A stretch of DNA of 32,725 nt from Acidobacteriaceae bacterium (GCA_027307045.1 DAHUXR010000049.1:1-32725), one strand, 5' to 3'. Counted from the first letter of the stretch, positions 8,541 to 17,042 are shown. Made by a program: numbers and translations. The notes: generated from the sequence alone by a model not told the origin.

Positions 8541-9780
8541 TGGCTGACCTCACTCGAATAGATTCTGCGTGGGCCTTCAGGCCTTCCGCTTCCGCCAGCG
8601 TGATTACCGCGGAAGCGATGCGGTCCAGCCCATCGCGTGTAAGCTGCTGGACAGAGATGGTCTTAACAAAATCCTGCACTCCAAGTCCACCACGAAAACG
8701 CGCCACACCGCCGGTGGGAAGCACATGATTGGGGCCGGAAGCGTAGTCTCCCGCCGCCTGCGGAGAATAGTCGCCGATGAAAATGGATCCCGCATTGCTG
8801 ACGTGCCCAAGGTCTTCTTCATTCACGGTAATGTGCTCGGCGGCAATGCGGTTAGCAAATTCCAGGGCCTGTTCGTGCGATTCCGTCACCAGAATTGCCC
8901 CGTTTTCCTTGAGCGAGGCTTTGGCGATCTCATTATTTGCCGCAGCTAGCTTTGCTTCGGCAGCCACCTTTTCCGCCAGAGGGCTTGATGACGTGATGAA
9001 GACTGCCAGTGTATCTGGATCGTGCTCTGCCTGGGCGACCAGGTCAGCGGCGATGAATCGCGGGTCGCCGCGCTCGCTCAGAATCACAACCTCTGTTGGC
9101 CCGGCGAGAAAATCTATGCCGCAATCAAAAGCAACAAGCTTTTTTGCGGCGGTCACAAACAGATTGCCGGGGCCTACGATCTTGTCGACTTTGGGGACAC
9201 TTGCTGTTCCATAGGCCAGCGTGGCAACTGCCTGGGCTCCGCCGATTCTGTAAAACTCGCGCACGCCAAGAAAATGCGCGGTGGCCAGAGTCGCCGGTGC
9301 AGGTCGAGGCGAGACCACGCGAATTTCCTGAACGCCTGCCACCTGTGCGGGAATTACGGTCATGAGCATGGTGGAAGGCAGGGGATAGCGGCCACCGGGA
9401 ACGTAGCAGCCGGCGGACTGCAATGGCCGCACAACCTGGCCGACATTGATGCCGGGAGTAACGCTATTGCGCCACTGCTGCGGCTTTTGCCATTCGCAAT
9501 ATTGCCTGATGTTGGCGGCGGCTATCTTCAACGCCTCCTTAAAGTCATTTGACACCGCACTCCAAGCTTGCTCAAGCTCGGCGCCGCTTACGCGGAACGG
9601 CTGTTTGGCTTTCAGACCATCTAATTTCTCGGCGTAGCGGCGCAAAGCCTTGTCTCCGTTTTTGCGCACGTCGGCCACGATTCGAGACACTTTGCTTTCC
9701 ACGCGAGCCAGATCGGCGGCGCTGCGATTTTCCAGCGTCCGAACAAAGGCCTCGGCTTTGCGGCCCCGCAGCGTACGCAT
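8533..9780 (-). CDS. hisD: Histidinol dehydrogenase
   Basis: Zn- and NAD-dependent enzyme that oxidises histidinol to histidine in two steps. The 415-residue product carries GGRYPLPSTMLM, FYRIGGAQAVATLAYGT, KIVGPGN, DFLAGPTEVV, the metal-site segment VAQAEHDPDT, the catalytic Glu-His pair in IAAEHITVNEED, and SGPNHVLPTGG. Length is slightly short of the usual ~430. The ATG shares one base with the hisG stop (TAATG), implying translational coupling. Confidence 0.96.
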   Translation of the reverse strand: MRTLRGRKAEAFVRTLENRSAADLARVESKVSRIVADVRKNGDKALRRYAEKLDGLKAKQPFRVSGAELEQAWSAVSNDFKEALKIAAANIRQYCEWQKPQQWRNSVTPGINVGQVVRPLQSAGCYVPGGRYPLPSTMLMTVIPAQVAGVQEIRVVSPRPAPATLATAHFLGVREFYRIGGAQAVATLAYGTASVPKVDKIVGPGNLFVTAAKKLVAFDCGIDFLAGPTEVVILSERGDPRFIAADLVAQAEHDPDTLAVFITSSSPLAEKVAAEAKLAAANNEIAKASLKENGAILVTESHEQALEFANRIAAEHITVNEEDLGHVSNAGSIFIGDYSPQAAGDYASGPNHVLPTGGVARFRGGLGVQDFVKTISVQQLTRDGLDRIASAVITLAEAEGLKAHAESIRVRSANA

Positions 9781-10649
9781 TAGAGCACCACCTTGTTCAG
9801 CGGATACTCAACAATACCTTCGGCTTTGGCGGCTTTTAGTTGAGGCATGATTTTCCACGCCGTGGATTCCTCAATGATTGTATTCACCGCCACCCACTCG
9901 CCGTCGCTCAGAGTGGAAATAGTTGGCTTCTGCAACGCAGGCAGCACGGAAAGGACGCCAGGCAAGTCCTGCTTGCGCACGTTAAGCATCAGCCCCACGC
10001 GGCCCTGGGCGTAGATTGCGCCGGAGAGCATGAGAGCAAGGTTTTGAATCTTGTGGCGCTTCTCGTCCGTGGCCCATGCCTTTTTATTGGCGATGAGCTG
10101 CGTGCTGGACTCCATAATGGTTTCGATGATGCGCAAGCGGTTGGCACGGAGGGAGCTGCCGGTTTCTGTGATTTCAACGATGGCATCAGCCAACGTGGGT
10201 GGTTTTACTTCCGTCGCACCCCAGGAAAATTCAACCTTAACCGGGACATTGCGTCCGGCAAAGAAGTTGCGCGTCACGTTTACCAGTTCGGTGGCGATAA
10301 TCTTTCCCGCCAGGTCTTCAGCTTTCTTGAAAGCTGAATCTTCCGGCACGGCAAGCACCCATCGGACCTTACCTAGTCCCTGCTTGGCGTAGGTCAGCTC
10401 CGCGGCGGTCTGTAACTCCAGTCCGCTTTCCACCACCCAGTCTTTGCCGGTAAGGCCGCAATCCAGCGCGCCGTGGTCAACATAGCGCGCCATTTCCTGC
10501 GCGCGGATCAGCATGCACTCAATCTCAGGGTCGTCCGTGGCGGCGAAGTACGACCGGCTGCTGGTGTAAACGTTTAAGCCGGCGCGCTTGAACAAGGCGA
10601 TGGTCGATTCCTGCAGGCTTCCCTTGGGCAATCCGACGCGAAGCTTCAT
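9780..10649 (-). CDS. hisG: ATP phosphoribosyltransferase, long form
   Basis: First committed enzyme of the pathway; it joins ATP and PRPP. At 289 residues it is the long, HisZ-independent form, whose C-terminal ACT-like domain normally binds histidine for feedback inhibition. Visible features are [18 protein letters not shown] at the N-terminus, [12 protein letters not shown] near residues 82-93 and [20 protein letters not shown] near 174-193. The regulatory part begins about [20 protein letters not shown]. It overlaps hisI by 4 bp. Enzyme feedback plus the upstream attenuator gives two layers of histidine control. Confidence 0.96.
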   Translation of the reverse strand: MKLRVGLPKGSLQESTIALFKRAGLNVYTSSRSYFAATDDPEIECMLIRAQEMARYVDHGALDCGLTGKDWVVESGLELQTAAELTYAKQGLGKVRWVLAVPEDSAFKKAEDLAGKIIATELVNVTRNFFAGRNVPVKVEFSWGATEVKPPTLADAIVEITETGSSLRANRLRIIETIMESSTQLIANKKAWATDEKRHKIQNLALMLSGAIYAQGRVGLMLNVRKQDLPGVLSVLPALQKPTISTLSDGEWVAVNTIIEESTAWKIMPQLKAAKAEGIVEYPLNKVVL

Positions 10650-10987
10650 CGCGGGGCCTCCACGGTTTTGATTGCAATCGGCTCAGTAAAGCATGATTTT
10701 GTGCCGGTGTGGCAGACCAGGCCATCGCCTTCCACCTGGACGCGGAACAACACCGTGTCGCGATCGCAGTCGGTAAGCGCGGAGATCACGCGCAACCGGT
10801 TGCCGGAGGTCTCGCCTTTCATCCACAGCTTTTGCCGGGTGCGGGAATAAAACGTCACATAGCCGGTTTCCACCGTCCTCGAATACGCTTCAGGGTTCAT
10901 GAATCCCACCATCAGCACCTCGCCGGTGGAGTCTTCCTGCACAATGGCGGGGGCCAGGCCATCCATTTTGTCAAAATCAATCTGCAT
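10646..10987 (-). CDS. hisI: Phosphoribosyl-AMP cyclohydrolase
   Basis: Zn/Mg enzyme that opens the adenine ring of PR-AMP. The 113-residue product is the stand-alone cyclohydrolase with no fused HisE. Signature stretches are [22 protein letters not shown] and the cysteine/Asp metal sites in [13 protein letters not shown] and [12 protein letters not shown]. It is the first structural gene of the operon, with a GAGG Shine-Dalgarno sequence 5-6 bases before the ATG. It lies just beyond the terminator of the his attenuator. Confidence 0.96.
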   Translation of the reverse strand: MQIDFDKMDGLAPAIVQEDSTGEVLMVGFMNPEAYSRTVETGYVTFYSRTRQKLWMKGETSGNRLRVISALTDCDRDTVLFRVQVEGDGLVCHTGTKSCFTEPIAIKTVEAPR

Positions 10988-11011
10988 ATGTCCTCACATT
11001 TCCCGCTTTAA

Positions 11012-11058
11012 CACGGGGCAAAACAAAAAGCCCGCCGATTTATCATGCCGGCGGGCCT
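11012..11058 (-). terminator. Intrinsic terminator of the his attenuator
   Basis: On the minus strand, GCCCGCCG (11056-11049) pairs with CGGCGGGC (11037-11030) across an 11-base loop. Two further weak pairs (G-T, A-T) extend it, and the stem runs directly into TTTTTGTTTT (11029-11020). It lies between the leader ORF and hisI in the same transcript, so it can only work as a conditional terminator. Its 5' arm is also the 3' arm of the competing antiterminator. Confidence 0.9.
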
Positions 11059-11148
11059 GCTCTTTATAAGTGCTCTGTATCTAACTCTTACAGGCCTCCG
11101 CCGACACGTTCGCCGTGTAATGGTGGTGATGATGGCGGTGTGCGAAGG
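11045..11148 (-). promoter_or_regulatory. his attenuator: alternative RNA hairpins
   Basis: Three exclusive structures can be drawn on the minus-strand RNA. (1) A leader hairpin: CCUUCGC (11148-11142) with GCGGAGG (11101-11095), ACAC (11141-11138) with GUGU (11107-11104), and CGCC (11137-11134) with GGCG (11114-11111). Its loop (11133-11115) holds most of the His codons. (2) An antiterminator: CGGCG-GA-GGCCUG (11103-11091) with CAGGCCCGCCG (11059-11049). This gives eleven Watson-Crick pairs with a two-base bulge, and GUGU/GCAU extends it. (3) The terminator. A ribosome waiting at His codons would cover arm 1 and leave the antiterminator free; fast translation would let hairpins 1 and 3 form. 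Pairings are read by eye and no folding was run. Confidence 0.85.
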
Positions 11149-11155
11149 AAACCAT
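11081..11155 (-). CDS. hisL: His operon leader peptide, 24 residues with six His
   Basis: ATG at 11155-11153 opens a 24-codon ORF, MVSFAHRHHHHHYTANVSAEAC then KS, ending in TAG at 11081-11083. Six of codons 6-12 are His (CAC CGC CAT CAT CAC CAC CAT). Its position 94 bases before hisI, the strong promoter just upstream and the antiterminator/terminator pair downstream match the hisL leader-peptide logic known from enterobacteria (established). No Shine-Dalgarno sequence is visible and an in-frame TAA lies three codons upstream. The predicted mRNA start falls within a few bases of the ATG, so translation is probably leaderless (inference). The peptide itself likely has no function beyond sensing His-tRNA supply. 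Confidence 0.9.
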   Translation of the reverse strand: MVSFAHRHHHHHYTANVSAEACKS

Positions 11156-11163
11156 GAGCGATT

Positions 11164-11193
11164 ATGCTAGCGAACCGGCCTTGGATATGTCAA
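11164..11193 (-). promoter_or_regulatory. Sigma-70-type promoter of the his operon
   Basis: On the minus strand a perfect TTGACA (11193-11188) is followed after 18 bases by TAGCAT (11169-11164), a 4/6 match to the -10 consensus. Transcription would begin around 11156-11158, immediately before the hisL ATG at 11155. No operator-like inverted repeat was noticed next to it, consistent with control by attenuation. Confidence 0.75.
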
Positions 11194-11228
11194 TCGCAAA
11201 AGTATGCGCGAGCGGATAACCGCGAGGG

Positions 11229-11588
11229 CTATTCCGTGTATCCTCGGACCCGCCGTCCTTCAAGCACAAGACCAATAGCGGCAATCAATTCGTGAGGAGC
11301 GTCGCTTAAAATAAAGTCCGCGCCGGGAATCTCGGGAGAATGGAAGCACATTTCCAGAATCGGCAGGCCGGGATAGTAGTGGTTCACGGCGTGGGCGATC
11401 TTTCGCTTTTCCACACCGCGGAACCCGTGGCAAATAAGGGCCAAGTCCACTTTTTCACTGGTTTTACCCAGGGCTTCAACCTGCGCTAAAGTCAGCGCTG
11501 GGCAAACAATGAATCCTTTATGTTCCAACAGCAATTGGCGGGTTGTATTGAGGACTTCACTGGAAGAAACAGACAGAATTTTGGCCAT
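11229..11588 (-). CDS. Degenerate response-regulator receiver-like protein
   Basis: A 119-residue stand-alone protein from the ATG at 11588. The frame is open upstream to 11705, but those residues look non-coding. The pattern MAKILSVSSSEVLNTTRQLLLEHKG resembles beta1-alpha1 of a receiver domain, VDLALICHGF resembles beta3, and LPILEM resembles beta4. The paired acidic residues after beta1 are replaced by SSS, and the usual phospho-acceptor Asp at the end of beta3 is replaced by C53/H54. It is therefore unlikely to be phosphorylated in the normal way. It lies upstream of the his promoter on the same strand, with no terminator recognised between them. Assignment is by secondary-structure pattern and is tentative. 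Confidence 0.6.
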   Translation of the reverse strand: MAKILSVSSSEVLNTTRQLLLEHKGFIVCPALTLAQVEALGKTSEKVDLALICHGFRGVEKRKIAHAVNHYYPGLPILEMCFHSPEIPGADFILSDAPHELIAAIGLVLEGRRVRGYTE

Positions 11589-11802
11589 GAATATTGGGAT
11601 CAGGTTTGCTGATTTTTTCGGATTATACCCCAGCGTTTGATTTTGAACAGCCCGGGCCGCTGAATTTCGCATAAATAAAATGGCAGTGACTCTGGATGCG
11701 GACATGTCATTGGTACAGGGGCCTTGTCACAATTATTGGAAATCTTTTAATATCTACAACGATTCCGAAAGCGGTGGATCGAATCCCACCTAAGGACCTA
11801 CT

Positions 11803-12051
11803 GTGCGAAAGAAATATCGACCGGGAGATCTGGTGCCGGAAAGCGGAATTTACCGGGTTACTCACGATTCGCACCGTTTAATGCATGAGGCCACTCTGCT
11901 CCAGGACCAGCGGTTCCCCATTTGCAGGAAGTGCAACCACGATGTCCGTTTTGAACTGCGCCGGGCGGTCAAAAATCCCACACGAATCACTTCCGGTTAC
12001 CACGCCATCCTTGAAGATTATCCTGACGTAGAGCCGTTCATCGTCAACTGA
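11803..12051 (+). CDS. Small CxxC protein of unknown function
   Basis: An 82-residue protein starting at GTG 11803, chosen because AAGGA lies about 7 bases upstream. Visible pattern: YRPGDLVPESGIYRVTHDSH, then HEATLLQDQRFPICRKC with one CxxC (C41, C44) and nearby His residues (H21, H24, H28), followed by an FELRRAV strand. This could be a small metal-binding fold with mixed Cys/His ligands. The PGD-xxP-xSGIYxV start recalls short YjzC-like proteins, but this is only a resemblance. It sits 71 bp before the MATE gene in the same direction. Confidence 0.6.
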   Translation: MRKKYRPGDLVPESGIYRVTHDSHRLMHEATLLQDQRFPICRKCNHDVRFELRRAVKNPTRITSGYHAILEDYPDVEPFIVN

Positions 12052-12122
12052 TCTAAAATCAGGCAGCCCCCTGGATTCTCCCGCCTGCTTACCCATCGGC
12101 AAAATATGGCCTTCCGTCTCCG

Positions 12123-13514
12123 ATGGAAAAGGTGTGTTTAAATCATCCAGTGGAAACGCGCGAGATAGGCCAGGAATTTCTTCCCATGCTGCGGCTGGCT
12201 GCGCCGCTTGCCCTCACTGAACTGGGATGGCTGGCCATGGCGTTTACTGACACCGTGATGGTGGGCCGGCTGCCAAACAGCGCTACCGCCATTGGCGCGG
12301 TCAGCCTGGGAAGCACGCTGTTTTACACCATTGGCGTGTTCGGCAGCGGCATCATGCTGGGGATGGACACACTGGTGGCGCAGGCCTATGGCGCGGGCCG
12401 TCTTGAAGATTGCCACCGCACCATGTGGAACTCGCTTTATCTGGCGTGCATTCTGTCGCCCATTTTGATGGCCTCCGTATTGATAGTTCTGCCACTGTTT
12501 GGCCATTTAGGACTTGCGCCCGCGCTGGTCAATACCACGGTCCCATTTCTTAAAGCGCTGGTCTGGAGCACGCTGCCCCTTGCGCTCTATTTCGCTTTGC
12601 GACGCTACTTGCAGGCCATGCACATTGTGAAGCCTGTGGTGTTTGCGCTGGTATCGGCGAACCTGGTGAACCTGGCAGGGAATTGGGTGCTGGTTTACGG
12701 CCATCTGGGTGCGCGGGCGTTTGGAGTTGCCGGCAGCGGATGGTCCACATGCATCTCTCGGGCGTATATGGTCTTAGTGCTGGCGATTGCAGCGGTGTAT
12801 TACGACCGTAAACGGTCCAGCGGATTGTGGAGCGCTTCGCGGCGTTTTGAACTCAATCGGATACGCTTGCTGCTGCGGCTGGGACTTCCCGCGGCGGCGC
12901 AGCTGTTGCTTGAAGTCGGAGCGTTTGCCATGGCCACTTTCCTGATCGGCAAACTGGGCGCGGTGCAGCTTGCCGGACACCAGATTGCCCTGAATGTCGC
13001 CAGCTTCACTTATATGGTCCCGCTGGGCATATGCTCGGCCGCAGCCGTGAGGGTGGGCCACGCCATGGGCGCGCACGATCCGCACGCTGCTGCCCGCGCC
13101 GGATGGATGGCAATCTTCTTCGGGGCGCTTTTCATGTCGTGCTCAGGGCTGGTGCTGTTTTTGTTTGCCAGGCCGATTGCGCGCGCGTACACGCCTGAAG
13201 CCGCTGTGGTCAATGCCGGGGCCACATTGCTGCTGGTAGCAGCCGTGTTCCAGTTGTTCGACGGCTTGCAGGTTGTCGCCACGGGAGCGCTCAGAGGCGC
13301 CGGTAATACGCGGATTCCCATGCTCGCCAATTTTGTCGGCTACTGGGTGATAGGCCTTCCCCTGGGCGCATTCCTGTGTTTTCAGCTGAAGATGGGGGCG
13401 GTGGGCATGTGGCTGGGACTTTGCCTGGCGCTGGTGCTGATTGGCAGCGTACTGCTTGCGGTGTGGCAAGCTGAGATCAAAAGGCTTACTGTGACGCGAT
13501 CGACCGCCGCCTGA
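12123..13514 (+). CDS. MATE family multidrug efflux transporter (NorM-like)
   Basis: A 463-residue inner-membrane antiporter with about twelve transmembrane helices in two related halves. Features: LRLAAPLALTELGWLAMAFTDTVMVGRL at the N-terminus (the first helix with the family's DTVMVGRL), GMDTLVAQAYGAGR, LALYFALRRYLQAM, then in the second half LGLPAAAQLLLEVGAFAMAT, GHQIALNVASFTYMVPLGI, AAAVRVGHAMGA and GALRGAGNTRIPM. MATE proteins export cationic drugs or metabolites using Na+ or H+ gradients; the substrate here cannot be told. A strong terminator follows. Confidence 0.93.
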   Translation: MEKVCLNHPVETREIGQEFLPMLRLAAPLALTELGWLAMAFTDTVMVGRLPNSATAIGAVSLGSTLFYTIGVFGSGIMLGMDTLVAQAYGAGRLEDCHRTMWNSLYLACILSPILMASVLIVLPLFGHLGLAPALVNTTVPFLKALVWSTLPLALYFALRRYLQAMHIVKPVVFALVSANLVNLAGNWVLVYGHLGARAFGVAGSGWSTCISRAYMVLVLAIAAVYYDRKRSSGLWSASRRFELNRIRLLLRLGLPAAAQLLLEVGAFAMATFLIGKLGAVQLAGHQIALNVASFTYMVPLGICSAAAVRVGHAMGAHDPHAAARAGWMAIFFGALFMSCSGLVLFLFARPIARAYTPEAAVVNAGATLLLVAAVFQLFDGLQVVATGALRGAGNTRIPMLANFVGYWVIGLPLGAFLCFQLKMGAVGMWLGLCLALVLIGSVLLAVWQAEIKRLTVTRSTAA

Positions 13515-13538
13515 TGATGAAGTGGCATTCAGCAAAGT

Positions 13539-13570
13539 AAAAAGGCGGACCTGAAGGCCCGCCTTTTTGG
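13539..13570. terminator. Bidirectional Rho-independent terminator
   Basis: AAAAAGGCGG (13539-13548) pairs perfectly with CCGCCTTTTT (13559-13568) across a 10-base loop, giving an A tract on one side and a T tract on the other. It lies between the convergent MATE and TonB-receptor genes and can end transcription from both. Confidence 0.88.
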
Positions 13571-13586
13571 TTATGCACGTGTGCGG

Positions 13587-16500
13587 TTAGAAGCGCACGT
13601 GGAATGAGAGTTGGAGTCTTCTTGGTCCGTCATCGGCCCCAGGATCGCCCAGACCATTAAACGGCGACGAAAGGATCCTGCCACCTTTTTGCAGGTCAGC
13701 CAGGGTCAAGGTCTTTCCGTTGGTTCCAACGTAAGTGCCATTGGGCCGCATGCAGCCAGTGCAGGTGAAAAAATCAGGGTTTACCGTCGGTGGCTTTAAC
13801 GGATCGGTGCTGCCGGCATTGGTGACGGAGGGAGCCATGACGTTGAGTACATCATTCGTGTTGAACAAAGTTGCATTGGTGTGATTGAAGACGTTGAAGG
13901 CATCAAACCGAAGTTCCAGCTTGATGTTTTCATATTTGGGCATGCTGATCGACTTGTGCAGAGAGGCGTCGAACTTGTAGAACGGTGATCCGCGGCCTGC
14001 ATCTCTGCCCAGGTTGCCGCTGACTTTTGAGAAAGTAACGGGCTTGCCCGATACGGCATCGACCGCGCCGGTGAAAGTTACACCGACGGGGGGAGCAAAT
14101 GCGTTTTGAATCGACTGACATTGCGCGGCGGGGAGCCCTGCCGTGATACACGCAGCTACCGCGTCTGGACCAAACAGTGCGTTACTGAGGTCGAAGGAAG
14201 CGATACCAGACGTATTGATGGTTCCGTCTGCCGCTACGTTAGGCCGCTGCTGCGTTTCGCTGCCGGCGCCAAAAAATCTGGCGCTGCCGCCGAATGGAGC
14301 AGAACCTGTCGAAATCGGATAGGGCCGTCCGGATTGCAACTGGCCGACCCAGCTCAATCCCAGGTTATTGGCAAAAGCACCGGCGAAGTGGTTGGAAGTC
14401 ATCCTGCCTGAATCCAGAACCACACCCATATTGACGGCATGGCGGATGTCGTTGAACGCAGGACCCAATTCCGGTCTGGTGTTCACGAAATCAGCCGGTT
14501 CCGAAAGACCAAAGAAGTCTTCGCCCGAGGTAAGAGCGTGTGACCATGTATAGCTGGCATTGAACTGTACATGCCTGGAGAAGTTCTTTTCCGCGTTTAC
14601 AAGCATGCCGTTGTAATGCGATGTGCGCGAGTTTTCGTTTGTCCTGACCGCCGCGAAAAGCGTGGGGATTGGACGCTGTTCGAACATGAAAAAACCTGCG
14701 TGATTCGGGTCAGGGAGTAATGGTGGTGCATTGGTATCACGCTCTCCAAACAGGCCAAAGCCGAACTGACCGATGTACTGGACTCCTGCCTTGAGCGTGT
14801 TGGTGAACTGGTGCTCAATACCGAAATTCACCGAACGCATTTCCGGGTTCTTTAGGTTTGGTGAGATGGGTCGTACGCGACCAAAAGGTCCTGCTGGATT
14901 CGGAGCAAAAGGAGCCAGCAGTGCGGGGCTCGGAAGATTGGGGAATGCAGCCAGTGCTGCTACCCCTGCTGGCGTGGAGCCGTCAATGGTAACGGTATTC
15001 AGCGTTGTGCCATCGAAGTTAAGTGAATCAAGCACTACGTTGTTGAATGCGAGCATTGTTGTCTCGGCAAAGGACAAACGGAACAGTGTCTTGTCCCAGG
15101 GGGCATAAGTGAAACCCAACCGCGGCTGCCAGTTATTCCCGTCTGACGAACAGGCGGAAATCAAACCGTTGCCTTGCAAGCAAGTTCCGTTAGGACCCGG
15201 GATCTTTCCGCCCTTGAATGCTCCGGCCTCAAAGTCATAACGAACTCCGGCGTTCATTGTTAGCTTACGGGTGATCTTCCAAGTGTCCTGCAAATAGAAG
15301 CCGTAAATATTGTCCTTGGACGTTACTTCGCCAGGGCCAAACGCAATTGTCAAACTAGTGGGAATGAAGGGATCCGTCGGTGTTCCGGTCCCGCTAGCCG
15401 TGTATTGTCCAAAGTGAAATTGTGGGAAGAGCGAGTTCCAGGGGTAGTAGCTGATGTTGAACCCCGTTTTCCACGTGTGGTTGCCATGTGTCCAGGTGAG
15501 GTTGTCAATATACTGGAATCGCTTTTGCAAACCGCCCTGGGGACAGCAGAAGTCAGCGCCCGTGGTGGCGTCGCCCAAGTCCGTATGTATGATTCCGGGG
15601 GCGGTCGTAGCGTCAGCGGTAGTGGTGATAAAGCGTGTTAATACAAACCTTGCTTCGTTCGTTAGTTGTGGCGTTAGTGAAGAAATAAGACCCACGTTCA
15701 AGCTGGCGTTATTGAGGGTGCTACTGGTGAGTCCTTCCGGAGTAATGTTAGTGCCCGTCTGGAGAATAACGTTTGCTTGACGCAGACGATCGACAGCGTA
15801 GCGCGCGGTCAATAGGTGCTTGTCTGAGATGTGGTAATCAATTTTCGCCGAATAGAGCAGGTTGTTGACGGGTGACTGAACGGTAACGTTGCCGCCAAGC
15901 TCTGGAGGAGGAGTTAAAGTAAGAGGAACTCCCTGACGGCTCAGTTCATAGCTGGTAAACCAGAACAGCTTGTCTTTTTTGAAAGGGCCGCCCAAAGTGA
16001 AACCGCCTTCCTTGCGGTGGAAAGGGGCGCGCGGACAACCGTCAATGGAAGTGGGATCAGGGCATCGCGGATCGCCAAGAATGCCGATGTTGTAAAAAGG
16101 ATCTGAGGCGGCAAGGTTTCTTCCACGGAAATACATATGCCCATCCCCGTGAATGCCATTGGTGCCAGACTTTGTGACCACATTCAAGATCAGCCCCGAA
16201 GCTTGACCGTATTCAGCATTGTAATTATTGGTTAGGACCTGAAATTCCTGAACTTCGTCAATGGATGCGCCTGTACCGTCGCGTCCGGAAACCAACTGAT
16301 CAGTGATGTTGGCGCCATCTACGTTATATAGATTGCCGCGATTGTTGATGGAGCCGGGAGCGATAATATCAGTGGTCAAGCCGCTGGTATCCGCCTTTAC
16401 CCCGGGGGCCGTGAGGGCGAGTTGCGCATAGTCGTTTACGGCGCCGCTTGACGGAGCCAGCGTCGGCAGTCTCTCCATGTCGAGGTTCGTGATGTTGGTG

Positions 16501-16907
16501 GAGACATCTGTTTTCGTTGATTCAATAAGCGGCGCGGTAGTCGTTACTTCTACGCTTTCCGTGGATCCTGCAACCGCTAGTTTAAAGCCGAGGTCTCTCT
16601 GGTCGCCCAAATTCAGAACGATGTTTTTTGTCGCGCCCGGAGCAAATCCTTTTGCATCGACGGCCACATCGTACGTGCCTGGTTGAAGGTTGGGAATCAC
16701 GTAGTTGCCGGTAGAAGTCGTGGTGACTGATCGCCCTGTGCCCGTTGCCTGGTTGGTTGCGGTTACCTTGGCGCCCGGAACGACCGCTCCCTGCGGGTCG
16801 ACCACGGTACCCGAAATTTGTGCGCTGGATGCGCTCTGTCCGTTTGCCACGAATGGCAAACAGCAACATAAGAAGGCAATCGTACAGAACTGTTGCAGAC
16901 GCTTCAT
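13587..16907 (-). CDS. Oar-like TonB-dependent outer-membrane receptor
   Basis: Very large outer-membrane protein, 1106 residues from the ATG at 16907. That start is chosen because AAGGAG lies 7 bases upstream and a clean signal peptide follows (MKRLQQF, hydrophobic core, VANGQ); the frame extends 26 codons further up. After the signal comes a carboxypeptidase-regulatory-like beta domain (ISGTVVDPQGAVVPGAKVTAT, NYVIPNLQPGTYDVAVDAKGF). A plug region follows (VDGANITDQL, VQEFQVLTNNYNAEYGQASG, VVTKSGTN) and then a long beta-barrel. The last residue is Phe (SFHVRF), as expected for BAM-inserted barrels. Proteins of this type are greatly expanded in Acidobacteria and probably import large substrates such as glycans or peptides; the substrate here is unknown. 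Confidence 0.93.
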   Translation of the reverse strand: MKRLQQFCTIAFLCCCLPFVANGQSASSAQISGTVVDPQGAVVPGAKVTATNQATGTGRSVTTTSTGNYVIPNLQPGTYDVAVDAKGFAPGATKNIVLNLGDQRDLGFKLAVAGSTESVEVTTTAPLIESTKTDVSTNITNLDMERLPTLAPSSGAVNDYAQLALTAPGVKADTSGLTTDIIAPGSINNRGNLYNVDGANITDQLVSGRDGTGASIDEVQEFQVLTNNYNAEYGQASGLILNVVTKSGTNGIHGDGHMYFRGRNLAASDPFYNIGILGDPRCPDPTSIDGCPRAPFHRKEGGFTLGGPFKKDKLFWFTSYELSRQGVPLTLTPPPELGGNVTVQSPVNNLLYSAKIDYHISDKHLLTARYAVDRLRQANVILQTGTNITPEGLTSSTLNNASLNVGLISSLTPQLTNEARFVLTRFITTTADATTAPGIIHTDLGDATTGADFCCPQGGLQKRFQYIDNLTWTHGNHTWKTGFNISYYPWNSLFPQFHFGQYTASGTGTPTDPFIPTSLTIAFGPGEVTSKDNIYGFYLQDTWKITRKLTMNAGVRYDFEAGAFKGGKIPGPNGTCLQGNGLISACSSDGNNWQPRLGFTYAPWDKTLFRLSFAETTMLAFNNVVLDSLNFDGTTLNTVTIDGSTPAGVAALAAFPNLPSPALLAPFAPNPAGPFGRVRPISPNLKNPEMRSVNFGIEHQFTNTLKAGVQYIGQFGFGLFGERDTNAPPLLPDPNHAGFFMFEQRPIPTLFAAVRTNENSRTSHYNGMLVNAEKNFSRHVQFNASYTWSHALTSGEDFFGLSEPADFVNTRPELGPAFNDIRHAVNMGVVLDSGRMTSNHFAGAFANNLGLSWVGQLQSGRPYPISTGSAPFGGSARFFGAGSETQQRPNVAADGTINTSGIASFDLSNALFGPDAVAACITAGLPAAQCQSIQNAFAPPVGVTFTGAVDAVSGKPVTFSKVSGNLGRDAGRGSPFYKFDASLHKSISMPKYENIKLELRFDAFNVFNHTNATLFNTNDVLNVMAPSVTNAGSTDPLKPPTVNPDFFTCTGCMRPNGTYVGTNGKTLTLADLQKGGRILSSPFNGLGDPGADDGPRRLQLSFHVRF

Positions 16908-17042
16908 CGAGGATCTCCTTGAATCAAACTTCGTCTCCCTCTCCATGGTCAGAGCAACAGCGCACTCCAGTGTCGCTGAATGCAAGAACCGAGAGACGCG
17001 GAGAATTCCAACCCCTTTTATGAATACGTCTACCGAGAATTA

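Noticed and set aside
11772..11790. tRNA T-arm-like string GGTGGATCGAATCCCACC before the small CxxC gene
   Set aside because: The stem cannot pair correctly around a 7-base T loop, and no acceptor, D or anticodon arms can be drawn from the preceding bases.
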